18,515 bases of DNA from JBDNJM01 sp041687755 (GTDB lineage Bacteria; Planctomycetota; UBA1135; GCA-002686595): contig JBDNJM010000047.1 in assembly GCA_041687755.1 (NCBI GenBank), positions 1 to 18,515 of the forward strand, given 5' to 3'. This document shows, in pieces, positions 7,533 to 16,086 of this stretch. The position numbers were made by a program, and so were the translations under genes. The notes beneath the pieces are model-generated. The model was not told where the DNA came from and did not search any database. It was given only the letters and a program-made list of their open reading frames with translations. Every line of letters begins with the position of its first letter. Position 1 is the first letter of the stretch.

Positions 7533-9344
7533 TCAGCGGACCGTAGGAAACGACCCGAGAGCCGCCGTCTCGACCTGCGACTCCCCCAGTTCGAGCTGCA
7601 GCGCGAGATGGCCGGGTTCGATGTTCCGCTCCTCGCCGACCATGCTGATGCCGACCTCAATCCTCCGCGGGGTCACGTGGCTAAGAAGCACCGTCGTCCC
7701 GACTCGACCCGGCACACGCGGCTCTCCGGCAAACAGGAATCGGGCCACCCCATCGCCCCAGTCGACTCCGATGGGCTCCGGCACCCCCAGCAATTCGTGG
7801 ACGCGCTTCGCAGCTGTCGAGTGCGCCTCGTTTGCCGCGTCCCATGTCAGGTCTACCCGCACCAGGTCGGGCACCGTCAGGGCGACAACGCGCGACGTCT
7901 CCAAGTCCCGGTAGATCCAAACCGGTTCACGGAGGCCCGCAATCGAGGGGCTTGGCACGGAACGCTCCAGCTTCGCCGGCTGGTCGAGGTCCGCCTCTCG
8001 CAAGGCCCGCCGCAACAGATCAGGCGCTGGCAGCGTTCCATTCAGGCGCATGGAATAGCGGCCCACCGGCACCTCGTCGAAGTGCACACGCCTGCTCCAC
8101 TCGCGTCCCGTCCCGACCCAGTGAACGCGACCCGTCCGGTTCAGTGCGAGGCGCTCCTCGGCGCTCAATCGCTTCCCGGTATCGTTCCCCGACCAACCGC
8201 TGGAGGAACTCTCGCGGGGCTGCAGAGTCAGCTGGCTCGGTAACTGATCCATAACGGCACTGCGCCCGAGCCGCGCGATCAGCTCGACGTCCAACGCTCG
8301 ATCTGACAGCAAGCCGGCGCGCCCACGCAAGTCCACGCGACCCTTCTGGAACGGAATGAGCTCGACCTCCTGCGGACCGAAGAGGATCCCTCTGGCAGAA
8401 CCTAGCACCGTGTAGGCCCCGGGTGGACGTCCGCGGAAGACTCCCCTTTCCCCCTCCACTTCGTCGGTCCATTCTTCTCCGGTCGCGGGGTCTAGCAGCA
8501 CGATCTGAGCCGGTGACCGGAACCCGCTACCGTCCTCGTGCTGCAGGCTGACGTCCAGCCGGCTGAGAGCCACGCGTTGGACGCTGACCCGCTCGGCCAA
8601 GATGCGATCCCCCTCACGTTCGACGGTGCCGTGCGCGATCCACTGTTCGTAGTTGCCGCGCAGCTCGAATTTTTCCGACGGGCCATTGCCCGGGGTCCAC
8701 GTCTTGGGGACCTCCACGCACAACAGCAGGTCGTCCTCTAAGACCTCGCGATGCCCGAAGTCACCGTAGGGCGCGTACCCGTCGTGGAACTGCGCGCCGG
8801 GCACGTCGACCAACAGGAAGTTGGGGCCGATCCAATCGATCTGTAACGCACCGGCCGCTCCCATCTCAACCTCAATCGAGTCCGCCGGCTCCGCACCTTC
8901 GCCGAGGGACAACAGCGCGGTGCGGAAGCCCCACACCTTGCTGCGCACAAGAACGCGCAGCGTCCCGCTGCGCGCCCATCCCGGCAGCTCGATCCAGCCG
9001 TCGAGGTCGGTGACAAGCTCGATGCTCTCGGTGCCCGCCAAGAGCCGCAGGCGAAAGCGCGGCACGCCCTTGGTCGTCGCCGCGCAGACCAGGAGCAGTC
9101 CGTTGCGCTCGAGGACCGACTGGCGGTCGACGCTCGTCCTGGGTGCGGCCGGTGCCGCAGCGCGCGTCGCTGCTGCCGCCGCTTCCGGCACGGCCGCCAG
9201 CTCGCTCGGGGCCGCCGGGGCGATCGCGCCCGCCTCGCTCAGCCGCGCGGCAGAGGTGCTCTGCTCCGCGGACGGCGATCGCAGCATGAACCAGGCCCCA
9301 CACGCGAGCAGGACAACGGCGATCAGGATCAAGAGGCGCGGCAT
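7533..9344 (-). CDS. membrane-anchored extracytoplasmic beta-domain protein, first gene of the operon
   Basis: The 603-aa product starts with MPRLLILIAVVLLACGAWF, a single membrane anchor, then an Ala-rich linker to about residue 70. The body mirrors its downstream paralogue: LLLVCAATTKGVPRFRLRL (83-101), DLDGWIELPG (113-122), FLLVDVPG (176-183), PYGDFGHREVL (192-202), FELRG (226-230), and a transthyretin-like beta-sandwich about 257-342 with FRGRPPGAYTVLGSARG. I chose the ATG at 9344, not an upstream codon at 9401, because it puts the hydrophobic segment at the N-terminus and has GGGA nearby. The Cys at residue 14 lies inside the hydrophobic stretch and does not form a convincing lipobox. 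No known family or active site is seen. The operon runs on into the paralogue and the small broken gene. Confidence 0.82.
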   Translation of the reverse strand: MPRLLILIAVVLLACGAWFMLRSPSAEQSTSAARLSEAGAIAPAAPSELAAVPEAAAAATRAAAPAAPRTSVDRQSVLERNGLLLVCAATTKGVPRFRLRLLAGTESIELVTDLDGWIELPGWARSGTLRVLVRSKVWGFRTALLSLGEGAEPADSIEVEMGAAGALQIDWIGPNFLLVDVPGAQFHDGYAPYGDFGHREVLEDDLLLCVEVPKTWTPGNGPSEKFELRGNYEQWIAHGTVEREGDRILAERVSVQRVALSRLDVSLQHEDGSGFRSPAQIVLLDPATGEEWTDEVEGERGVFRGRPPGAYTVLGSARGILFGPQEVELIPFQKGRVDLRGRAGLLSDRALDVELIARLGRSAVMDQLPSQLTLQPRESSSSGWSGNDTGKRLSAEERLALNRTGRVHWVGTGREWSRRVHFDEVPVGRYSMRLNGTLPAPDLLRRALREADLDQPAKLERSVPSPSIAGLREPVWIYRDLETSRVVALTVPDLVRVDLTWDAANEAHSTAAKRVHELLGVPEPIGVDWGDGVARFLFAGEPRVPGRVGTTVLLSHVTPRRIEVGISMVGEERNIEPGHLALQLELGESQVETAALGSFPTVR

Positions 9345-9744
9345 GCTCGTCCCGGGCAGGGGCTTCGAGGACCGGACAAGAGCGGGGCGGTCGCGACCCA
9401 CTCCTCGGCGACCTGCACCCTACCAGACTCCCGCGCCCGCTCCGGAGACCCTCTTCGACAGCGCCTGGCAAGGCCCCGCAAGCCCCAGTTCAGGCCTCGT
9501 TCTCGTCCGCCGCAGACCCCTAGAGCAGCCTGTAGCCCCAACGACCTCATTACGTCGAGCCCAGGTCCAGCGGAGCGACGCTAGGGCCTGGCTGCGCGAG
9601 CCGTTGCCCGTCCCCTCAGAGGAGGCTGAATCATTGCGCCCGGCGCAATCCGTGAGCGCTCTCGCGCTCCAACGCCTTCAGGAGATGGGCCCAAAGGCAA
9701 CTGAGAGGCACTTCGGCCGGGCAGCGCCAATTCTTCACAGCCTC
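9345..9744. other. gap upstream of the anchored-protein operon, no gene seen
   Basis: About 400 bp with no plausible protein on either strand. It must hold the promoter of the minus-strand operon starting at 9344, but I found no convincing -35/-10 pair. It contains a tight palindrome (9633-9649) and a larger inverted repeat that overlaps the stop of the flavoprotein gene, both listed separately. Confidence 0.5.
9633..9649. promoter_or_regulatory. 17-bp palindrome, possible operator or hairpin
   Basis: ATTGCGCC (9633-9640), one central C, and GGCGCAAT (9642-9649) form a perfect 8-bp dyad. It sits in the gap about 100 bp past the flavoprotein stop and about 290 bp before the anchored-protein operon start. 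The tiny centre suits a protein-binding dyad better than an RNA hairpin. No T-run follows on either strand. Confidence 0.35.
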
Positions 9745-9748
9745 TCAG
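9701..9748 (-). terminator. inverted repeat at the end of the flavoprotein gene
   Basis: CTGAGAGGC (9701-9709) and GCCTCTCAG (9740-9748) form a perfect 9-bp stem around a 30-nt loop. The loop-closing arm overlaps the stop codon at 9745-9747. On the minus strand the stem is followed by TTGCCTTTGG, which has only a weak T content. It is placed as a 3'-end structure of the yhiN-like transcript, but the large loop and poor T-run make this tentative. Confidence 0.4.
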
Positions 9749-11034
9749 ACTCCGCCCGCGTCCGCCCCCGCCAGCTCCGCCGCCGCCCAGGCCGCCTGGA
9801 AGTTGAGGCCCCCGATCGGCCCCTGCAGGTCGAGCAGCTCCCCGATGATGTACAGCCCAGGGAGACCCCGCACGCGGTAGGTGTCCGGGTCGATCTGGCG
9901 CAAGTCCACGCCGCCCGCGGTGACCTCCGCCTTGTGCCAGCCTTCGGTGTCGGAGACGGACACGAACAGACCCTTGAGTGCCTCGACCAACCCGTGGCGC
10001 GTGCCCTTGCCCAGCTCGCCGGCGCGCGGGTCCGCCTCGGGCAGGCCCGCCTGCACGGCGATGCGCGCGCGCAGGCTCTTCGCCACGGGCACGGGCAGCA
10101 GACGTGACACACGCGGCGCCCCACGCGCACCGGCGCCCTCGATCAACAGGTCGCGCAGCTCGTCGCGCTCGATGTCCGGCATCAGGTCAAGCGCCACTCG
10201 CGGCGGTGCGCCCAGCGAGCCTTCGGCACGATAGCGCGCGACGGCCTCCGAGACATCCATCGCCCCCGGACCCGAAAGCCCGCGGTGCGTGAACACCACC
10301 GGTCGGCGCCGTCTGGCCACGACCTTTCCGGCGCTGCTCAACAGCCGCACTTCGACATCCTGGGGCGAAACACCCGCGAGTTCGGCCGGCCAGCTCTCCG
10401 AAGAGACCAGCGGCACCAGCGCCGGCACCGGCTCGACCAGCCTTAGCCCGAGCGAGCGACACCACCCGTAGCCGTCCCCGGTCGTGCCGCTCTTCGGGTA
10501 GCTCTGCCCACCGGGGCAGAGGATCAAGCGCTCGGCCCCGAACTCGCGGCCGTCTTCGGCTCGCACGCGCCACGACTCTCCTTCGCGCTCCACGCCCGCA
10601 ACGTGCACGTCGAACTCGAACCGCACGCCCGCCGCCTGCGCGGCACGATCCAGGGCGTCGCGTACATCGCGCGCCTTGCCGCTCTTCGGAAAGACCTTCT
10701 CGAGCGGGGCCTCCACGGTCTCGACGCCCAACTCGTGAAAGCGTGCGCGCAGCGCTCGGGGGCTCAGGTTCCAGAACGCGGGCAATAGGAACCGCTCGGC
10801 TGCTGAACCGAACAGCTTGACCGCCTCGTCCGGCTCCAGCGTCGTCGTCAGATTGCAGTGCGTGCCGCCCGAGGCCAGCACCTTCGTACCGGTGCGCCCG
10901 GTCTTCTCGAGCACCACCACATCCACCGCGAAGCCCGCCTGCGCTTGGGCGCGCGCGGCACGCTCCGCCGCCCACAGCCCCGCAGCACCGGCGCCGACGA
11001 CAAGAACGCGATGGGAGGACGACATGGGGTGCAT
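9745..11034 (-). CDS. HI0933/YhiN-family FAD-dependent flavoprotein
   Basis: The product (429 aa, near the usual 400-420) is a cytoplasmic flavoprotein of the BaiN/RdsA, YhiN or HI0933 family (COG2081), whose members bind FAD; most have no proven substrate. Motifs in order: the dinucleotide-binding VLVVGAGAAGLWAAE near residues 10-24, GTKVLASGGTHCNLT near 49-63, the second FAD contact CPGGQSYPKSGTTGDGYG near 173-190, FTHRGLSGPGAM near 249-260, AEVTAGGVDLRQID near 372-385, and the C-terminal GLYIIGELLDLQGPIGG. Two possible ATGs lie at 11034 and 11025, differing by three residues with no ribosome-binding site to decide. It lies 139 bp after dus in the same direction and may share its transcript. 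Some relatives are described as aminoacetone oxidases; nothing here supports a specific reaction. Confidence 0.88.
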   Translation of the reverse strand: MHPMSSSHRVLVVGAGAAGLWAAERAARAQAQAGFAVDVVVLEKTGRTGTKVLASGGTHCNLTTTLEPDEAVKLFGSAAERFLLPAFWNLSPRALRARFHELGVETVEAPLEKVFPKSGKARDVRDALDRAAQAAGVRFEFDVHVAGVEREGESWRVRAEDGREFGAERLILCPGGQSYPKSGTTGDGYGWCRSLGLRLVEPVPALVPLVSSESWPAELAGVSPQDVEVRLLSSAGKVVARRRRPVVFTHRGLSGPGAMDVSEAVARYRAEGSLGAPPRVALDLMPDIERDELRDLLIEGAGARGAPRVSRLLPVPVAKSLRARIAVQAGLPEADPRAGELGKGTRHGLVEALKGLFVSVSDTEGWHKAEVTAGGVDLRQIDPDTYRVRGLPGLYIIGELLDLQGPIGGLNFQAAWAAAELAGADAGGV

Positions 11035-11173
11035 CGTCGGTCACCGCCGTCTTTGCGCCCCCACCGTAGCAGCCGCGTCCAGCGACTCCAGCATCAGCTG
11101 TCGCCCGTCCGCATGGGACGAGCCGCGGTACGAGCTCCCGAACCCATTCGCCGGGGCCCGCACGCGCTCGATC

Positions 11174-12409
11174 TCACCCGCCCGAAAGCGCCTTTTCCCA
11201 GGCCGCCAGCTCTTCCGGGCTGTGCGGTGACTTCGGCGGCGTGTCGTCGTCGCGATTGTCCAGGTAGCCCTCCGGTAGCTTGACCGATTGAGTCTTGCCG
11301 CCCTTGGCGCGGTGCGCGCGCAAGGCGTTCTCCGGAAACGGCTCGGCAAGGTCCAAGTCGCCCAGGATGCGCTGCATGTCGGCGACCGACTCGACCGTGG
11401 ACAAGGCCCCGCGCACCGCCGAGGAACCACGGAAGCCCTTGGTGTACCAGTGGCACCACTTGCGCATCTGGCGCATGCCCATCACGGGTCCGAAGAACTC
11501 GCAGAGCTGCTCGGCGTGGGCCACCATGATCTCCACGATGCGCCCGAGGTTCGGCGGCAGCTCCGGTTCGCGGCCTTCGAACACGGCCGTCAGCTCAGCG
11601 AACAGCCAGGGCCGCCCGAGGCAGCCACGACCGACGATCACGCCCGCGCAGCCGGTGTGGCGCATCAGCCGCAGGGCGTCGAAGCTCTCCCAGATGTCGC
11701 CGTTGCCCAGCACCGGAATCGACAGCCGCTGGACCAGGTCCGCGATCGCGTCCCAGTCCGCTTCGCCCGAGTACAGCTCTGCCGCGGTGCGACCGTGCAG
11801 GCCGATCGAAGCGCAGCCCTCTGACTGGGCGACGTCGCCCGAGTCGCGGTAGGTCAACAGGTCCGGGCGCAGGCCCTTGCGGACCTTGATCGTCACCGGC
11901 ACGTCGCCCGCCGAGCGCACCGCGGCGCGCACGATCCGCGCGAGCAGCCGCGGCTTCACGGGAATCGCGCTGCCGCCGCCGGCGCGTGTGACCTTGGGGA
12001 CCGGGCAGCCGAAGTTCATGTCCAGGTGATCGACTCGGTCCTCGGCGACTAGGCGCTTGACCATCTCGCCAACATCTTTTGGATCGGACCCGTAGATCTG
12101 CAGGGAGCGCGGCCGCTCCTCGGGCCCGAACGACGCGAGCTTGTGCGTCAGCCGGTTGCCCATCAAGAACCCGCGGGCCGTGATCATCTCCGACACGTAG
12201 AGGCCTGCGCCAAACTCGCGCGCGAGGGCGCGGAACGGGTAGTTCGTGACGCCCGCCATGGGCGCGAGCACGACCGGAGGCCAGACCTCGAGCGGTCCGA
12301 TGTGCAGGGGCGCGAACTCACCCGCCCGGGCGACCTGGACGTCGCGGTTGATCTCGCTGCACAGGCGCCCAAGCCCTGCGGGAGCTCCGTCTGAGGCCGG
12401 CTCAGTCAT
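11174..12409 (-). CDS. dus: tRNA-dihydrouridine synthase, DusB-like
   Basis: Dus enzymes use FMN and NADPH to reduce uridines in the D-loop of tRNA. The 411-aa protein shows the full TIM-barrel signature: LAPMAGVTNYPFR for FMN binding, GLYVSEMITARG, LQIYGSDP, DMNFGCPVPKVTRAGGGSA with the catalytic Cys in GCP, VTIKVRKGL, LHGRTAAELYSGEADWDAI, PVLGNGDIWE and IVGRGCLGRPWLF. The C-terminal helical part (KWCHWYTKGFRG) and the order of motifs point to the DusB subgroup, although the exact target uridine cannot be read from sequence. It is longer than E. coli DusB (about 320 aa), with an N-terminal lead of some 45 residues and a charged C-terminal tail. The ATG at 12409 overlaps the end of the amidohydrolase-like gene by eight bases (ATGACTGA), which decides the start and implies coupling. 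Confidence 0.92.
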   Translation of the reverse strand: MTEPASDGAPAGLGRLCSEINRDVQVARAGEFAPLHIGPLEVWPPVVLAPMAGVTNYPFRALAREFGAGLYVSEMITARGFLMGNRLTHKLASFGPEERPRSLQIYGSDPKDVGEMVKRLVAEDRVDHLDMNFGCPVPKVTRAGGGSAIPVKPRLLARIVRAAVRSAGDVPVTIKVRKGLRPDLLTYRDSGDVAQSEGCASIGLHGRTAAELYSGEADWDAIADLVQRLSIPVLGNGDIWESFDALRLMRHTGCAGVIVGRGCLGRPWLFAELTAVFEGREPELPPNLGRIVEIMVAHAEQLCEFFGPVMGMRQMRKWCHWYTKGFRGSSAVRGALSTVESVADMQRILGDLDLAEPFPENALRAHRAKGGKTQSVKLPEGYLDNRDDDTPPKSPHSPEELAAWEKALSGG

Positions 12410-14483
12410 CGCTGCCAGACCCCTCTTGGGGGGCCTCTTGGGGTGCGGGTTCGGGCGTCTCGGCTCCGCCGTCGGGCCCCTCAGGCTGCGCGCCGGCCGA
12501 GCCTTCAGGCGGAGCCTTCGGGGCAACGAAGCGCACCGGGAAGCCCGCGCCTCCGAAGGCGCTGGTCATCTCGATCACGTTCGTCGTCAGCGCCTCCGAG
12601 CGCCCAGAAATTCGGCGCACTTCGAGCGGCACGCCGCCCGGCCCATAGCGAAACTGCATCGCGCCCTGGCGCACGCGCACCTGGCGGGCGCCGCTCGGCA
12701 CGGTCTCGAAGATCCAGGTGTCCACGCTCGGCTCGAGCTGCGCTCCGAGGTCAAAAACCGCGATCTCCCCGTCCTCCTCGATCTGCCCCAGAATCAGCGC
12801 GGCGGTGACCGAGTCCGTGATCGGGTCGAGCGTCAGCAGGCGCGGACGCTCTGTGGTGTTCTGGCCGGCGAGGAACGCCCCGTTCAGGCGACGCTCGGTG
12901 CGGAACGTCCGCGTGGCAGGCTCCCACAGGCCGGTCAGGATCAGCTCCTCGCCGCCGGAGCTCAGGCGCAGCCGCAGGTTCTCCAGCTGACCGTCGCGCA
13001 GCCGCTGGAATATCTCGAGCTGGCTCTCCGCGATGCCACCCGAGGCCGGCACGCGCACGCGCCCGACCACCGAGACCGCGCCGTCCGGCTCGCGCACCAC
13101 GGCGAAGCGCTCGGCCGACAGCCGCGCATCCAAACCGAAGGTTTCGACCTGGCCCGCCAAGACCAGCGCGCCTTCGGGCAACTCAGGCGCCTCGACCTCG
13201 AGCGGCCGGGACAGGCTCTCGCGCACGGCCATGTGCTTCGCCGCCACGAGAGCGAGCATGGAATCGAGCGCCGCGCGATCGAGGTAGCGGCCGCGCACCA
13301 TCACCGCGTGCGCTGAGCGGAAACCGCTGAGCGTTACGCGCGGATCGCTGTCGAGCACGACCAGGTCCGCAATGCGGCCTGGCGCGAGCGCACCGCGATC
13401 CGCCGCGACCCCCACGAGGCGCGCGGCGTCGGCCGTCGCACGTCGCAAGACGTCACCGGGCTCCATGCCCGCTTCGACCCAGGTTTGCAGCTCGTCTAGC
13501 AAGCTGTCGCCCGGCATCGCCCAGGACAGCGGCGCCGCGGAGCCCGGCAGCAGCGCGACGTCGGACGCGATCAGGCGCTCGAACAGGGCCGCCCGCTTGG
13601 GCAGGATGCGGCGCGCCTGGCCCAGCGCATCTTCATCCTCGAGCAGTGGCTTGCGCGCCCGCCATTCGGCCTTCCACTGCCCTTCGTAGAACACGCCCAG
13701 ATGCTCGAAGACGGCCGGCGCGAGGTCCGGCTCGCTCAGGAACCGATCGAGTTCGCTCGCCATAGGCACCACGGCGATGCCGGCATCCGCGATCGCGGCG
13801 AGGTTGGCGTTGAACGCGCCGGGCTGAACGAAGGCCCACTGAACGCCGGTCGGCAGCAGCGAATCGAGCCCCAGCAGTCCGCGCCAGCCGGCGTCCACCA
13901 GCGTGCTGATCTCCGCGTCGCGCGGGCGCATGCCCCACAGGTCCAGGCGGTTGCCCTGGGCCAGCTCGCCCAAGCGGGGCACTAGGGCGCCGGGAAAGCC
14001 GGGCTGGACCGACAGGAAGTCGACGAAGAAACTGTTGGCCAGGGCCGAGACCGAGGCCTCAAGCTGCTGGGCGTTTCCGATCGGCAGGGCCGCCGAAGAC
14101 TGCGGCGGCTGGCCGTCCAGGACCGAGCCGGCCGAGAGCAGGAACGGCCCGGGCGTGCGATCGCGCAGCTCGGGCGAGCGCAGCACGTTGAGATTGGCCG
14201 CTTCGCCGCCCATGTCGCGCACGGTCGTGATGCCGCGCGACACGTACAGAGCGTCGTGCTCGGGGTCGTAGCTGATCATCCCGTCGATCAGGCCGGGGAC
14301 GATGTGGAGCCCCGTCACGTCGATCACTTGGGCGCCTTCGGGAATATCGATGCCGGCCCCGATACTGAGGATGCGGTCCCCGTCGATCAGGACGTCGTTG
14401 ACCATCGGGGCCAGGCCGGGGAGCTGCGAATGGACGGTGCCCCCGGTCAGGGCCAGTAGGTCGAGCAGAATAGCGTGCAGCAT
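12402..14483 (-). CDS. amidohydrolase-like protein lacking the metal ligands, with extra C-terminal domain
   Basis: The 693-aa product has the amidohydrolase frame: an N-terminal beta part (TGGTVHS, then VLIDGDRILSIGAGIDIPEGA), GLHIVPGLID near residues 58-67, RGITTVRDMGG near 83-93, and the closing GALAPGRIADLVVLDSDP near 364-381. The metal-binding HxH that normally follows GLID is replaced by GMIS. The late catalytic Asp region reads LPGSAAPLSWAMPGDS (312-327). The few His residues do not fall in the other usual ligand spots, so a catalytic metal site is unlikely. After about residue 430 comes a beta-rich domain of about 230 residues (VDTWIFETVPSGARQVRVRQ; LEVRRISGR), which I cannot assign, and a Pro/Glu tail. 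The ATG at 14483 places the barrel start correctly but has no ribosome-binding site. It is divergent from the rlmI-like gene and overlaps dus by 8 bp. Confidence 0.82.
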   Translation of the reverse strand: MLHAILLDLLALTGGTVHSQLPGLAPMVNDVLIDGDRILSIGAGIDIPEGAQVIDVTGLHIVPGLIDGMISYDPEHDALYVSRGITTVRDMGGEAANLNVLRSPELRDRTPGPFLLSAGSVLDGQPPQSSAALPIGNAQQLEASVSALANSFFVDFLSVQPGFPGALVPRLGELAQGNRLDLWGMRPRDAEISTLVDAGWRGLLGLDSLLPTGVQWAFVQPGAFNANLAAIADAGIAVVPMASELDRFLSEPDLAPAVFEHLGVFYEGQWKAEWRARKPLLEDEDALGQARRILPKRAALFERLIASDVALLPGSAAPLSWAMPGDSLLDELQTWVEAGMEPGDVLRRATADAARLVGVAADRGALAPGRIADLVVLDSDPRVTLSGFRSAHAVMVRGRYLDRAALDSMLALVAAKHMAVRESLSRPLEVEAPELPEGALVLAGQVETFGLDARLSAERFAVVREPDGAVSVVGRVRVPASGGIAESQLEIFQRLRDGQLENLRLRLSSGGEELILTGLWEPATRTFRTERRLNGAFLAGQNTTERPRLLTLDPITDSVTAALILGQIEEDGEIAVFDLGAQLEPSVDTWIFETVPSGARQVRVRQGAMQFRYGPGGVPLEVRRISGRSEALTTNVIEMTSAFGGAGFPVRFVAPKAPPEGSAGAQPEGPDGGAETPEPAPQEAPQEGSGSDD

Positions 14484-14593
14484 GGAGGAATCGTACGGGC
14501 CGGGCGGGGCGAACGCTGGCGCGGGCTGGAGAGAAGGTGAGTGCCGCGGAGCTGCTAGGCTACGAGCGCCCCATACCCCCGCGACGCTCCCCC

Positions 14594-15799
14594 ATGGCCA
14601 AGAAGTCCCCGCCCCTGCCCGTCGTGCGCCTCGTGGACGACCACCACCAGCGCGGCCCATGGGTCTACGCTCGACGCGTTGCCGAGCCCGACGGCCCCAC
14701 CGAGCGCGGGGCGCTGGTCGAGGTCCTGGACGCCTCCGATCGCTTCGTCGGTCATGCGCTGTGGAACGGCCGCTCCGACGTGCGGCTGCGCTGGTTGTCC
14801 CGTGGTCGCCGCAACGACATGGATCGACCGGCCGTGTTCCTCGAAGGGCTCCTGCGGCGCGCCGACAAACTGCGGCGGAAGACTCTGAGGCTTGAGCAGC
14901 ACACGGATGCCTACCGGATTGCCCACGCCGAGGGCGACGATCTGCCGGGCCTGATCGTGGACCGCCTGGGACCCGCCCTGGTCGTCGAGCACCACGCCCT
15001 CGGCTTCTGGCGCCTGCGCGAGGAGATCGAACGCGCCCTGGGCCAGCTGTACCCCAGCGCCGCTGTTTACCACCGGATCCCCGCGTCGGCGGGCCGCGCC
15101 GAGCAGTTCGAGCCGCGCGACCTGCGCCTGGCGGAGCAGGGTGCCGCCACAGAGGAGGTCGTGGTCACCGAGCACGGCCTGCGCTATCCGGTCTTGCCCG
15201 GCGGCGGGCACAAGACCGGCTTCTTCTGCGATCAGCGCGACTCCCGGGCGCGCATCGGAGCGCTCAGTCCTGGACGAAGGGTCTTAGATCTCTGCACGAA
15301 TTCCGGTGGCTTCGCGCTCTCGGCCGCCCGCGCGGGCGCCCGGTCCGTGCGCGCCGTCGACCTGGACGAGGCGGTCCTGCCGCGCGCCCGCGGCGCCGCC
15401 GCCCTAAACGACCTGGAGGGCGCGATCGAGTGGATCCACGCCGACGCCTACCCGCACCTGCGCGCCGAGGCCCAGGCCAACCGCAGCTACGACCTCGTTG
15501 TCTGCGATCCGCCGAAGCTGATCGCCAATCGCAACCAAATCGAAGCCGGTTCGAAGAAGTACCTGGACCTCAACGCTCTGGCCTTGGCCGTCGTCCAACC
15601 CGGAGGCCTGATCGCGACCTTCTCCTGCTCGGGGGCCCTCGATCAAGCCACGTTCCTGGGCCTGGTTTTCGCTGCCGCCCGCCGGGCGGGACGCGAACTC
15701 CGGGTGCTCGAAATCCTCGGCCCGGGCCCCGATCACCCCCAGCGCCCGGACTTCCCGCGCTCTCGATACCTAAAAGGGGCGCTGGTCGCCGTGGATTGA
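14594..15799 (+). CDS. rlmI: class I rRNA methyltransferase, RlmI family (23S rRNA cytosine-C5)
   Basis: RlmI makes 5-methylcytosine at position 1962 of 23S rRNA. The 401-aa length fits E. coli RlmI (396). Features in order: an N-terminal PUA-type RNA-binding domain (GPWVYARRV, then GHALWNGRSDVRLRWLSR, about 20-75), a linker with AYRIAHAEGDDLPGLIVDRLG (about 110-130), KTGFFCDQRDSR near 210-221, SAM motif I VLDLCTNSGGFALSAARAGA near 231-250, the CDPPKL motif near 304, and SCSG near 341 with the likely catalytic Cys. I chose the ATG at 14594 (MAKKSPP). An upstream GTG at 14537 would add 19 residues without family features. About 110 bp separates it from the divergent amidohydrolase-like gene, so the promoters are probably back to back. 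The closest COG1092 relatives could have another target cytosine, so the symbol is by family. Confidence 0.87.
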   Translation: MAKKSPPLPVVRLVDDHHQRGPWVYARRVAEPDGPTERGALVEVLDASDRFVGHALWNGRSDVRLRWLSRGRRNDMDRPAVFLEGLLRRADKLRRKTLRLEQHTDAYRIAHAEGDDLPGLIVDRLGPALVVEHHALGFWRLREEIERALGQLYPSAAVYHRIPASAGRAEQFEPRDLRLAEQGAATEEVVVTEHGLRYPVLPGGGHKTGFFCDQRDSRARIGALSPGRRVLDLCTNSGGFALSAARAGARSVRAVDLDEAVLPRARGAAALNDLEGAIEWIHADAYPHLRAEAQANRSYDLVVCDPPKLIANRNQIEAGSKKYLDLNALALAVVQPGGLIATFSCSGALDQATFLGLVFAAARRAGRELRVLEILGPGPDHPQRPDFPRSRYLKGALVAVD

Positions 15800-15893
15800 A
15801 CCCCGACCCCGCCCGAGACCGGAACAATCAGATGGTGTGGAAGCTGGTTTAGGGCCCCCTCCTATGGCACAGTTCGGGGTCTGGTAGGCGAAT

Positions 15894-15909
15894 CGCGAAG
15901 CTATTCGCG
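15894..15909. other. short hairpin between rlmI-like gene and greA fusion
   Basis: CGCGAA (15894-15899) and TTCGCG (15904-15909) flank a GCTA loop. It lies about 95 bp past the rlmI-like stop, with no T-run, in a gap of 287 bp with no gene. It may be a 3'-end structure of the upstream transcript. Confidence 0.3.
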
Positions 15910-16014
15910 CGGGCCACCGGCATCCCCCCTTCGGGCCAGTGCAATCGCACGCCCATTTCCGTCCGTCCAAAGCAGCCGCCCTTAGAGGCACTGGCAGCTC
16001 CGTCGTCTATACAT

Positions 16015-16033
16015 CGTTCGTCGATCACGAACG
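16015..16033. promoter_or_regulatory. dyad in the leader of the greA fusion gene
   Basis: CGTTCGT (16015-16021) and ACGAACG (16027-16033) form a perfect 7-bp dyad around CGATC, ending about 53 bp before the start codon at 16087. A TATACA at 16008-16013, partly like a -10 box, abuts it, although no good -35 box is spaced correctly. The site could bind a repressor over the promoter or form a leader hairpin. This is inference from position and symmetry. Confidence 0.35.
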
Positions 16034-16086
16034 TCCAGAACGATCGAGCAAGCCTTCGAGCGCTGCGCGCCCCACTCCCTCACAGC

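Noticed and set aside
7533..9344. Lipoprotein reading of the first anchored protein from the Cys in VLLACG
   Set aside because: The Cys sits inside the hydrophobic segment without a typical cleavable signal layout before it, and the hydrophobic stretch continues after it, which suits an uncleaved anchor better.
8821..10107. 428-residue plus-strand open frame across two minus-strand genes and the gap between them
   Set aside because: Composition is Arg/Ser/Pro-rich; opposite-strand genes have a membrane anchor and full flavoprotein motifs respectively.
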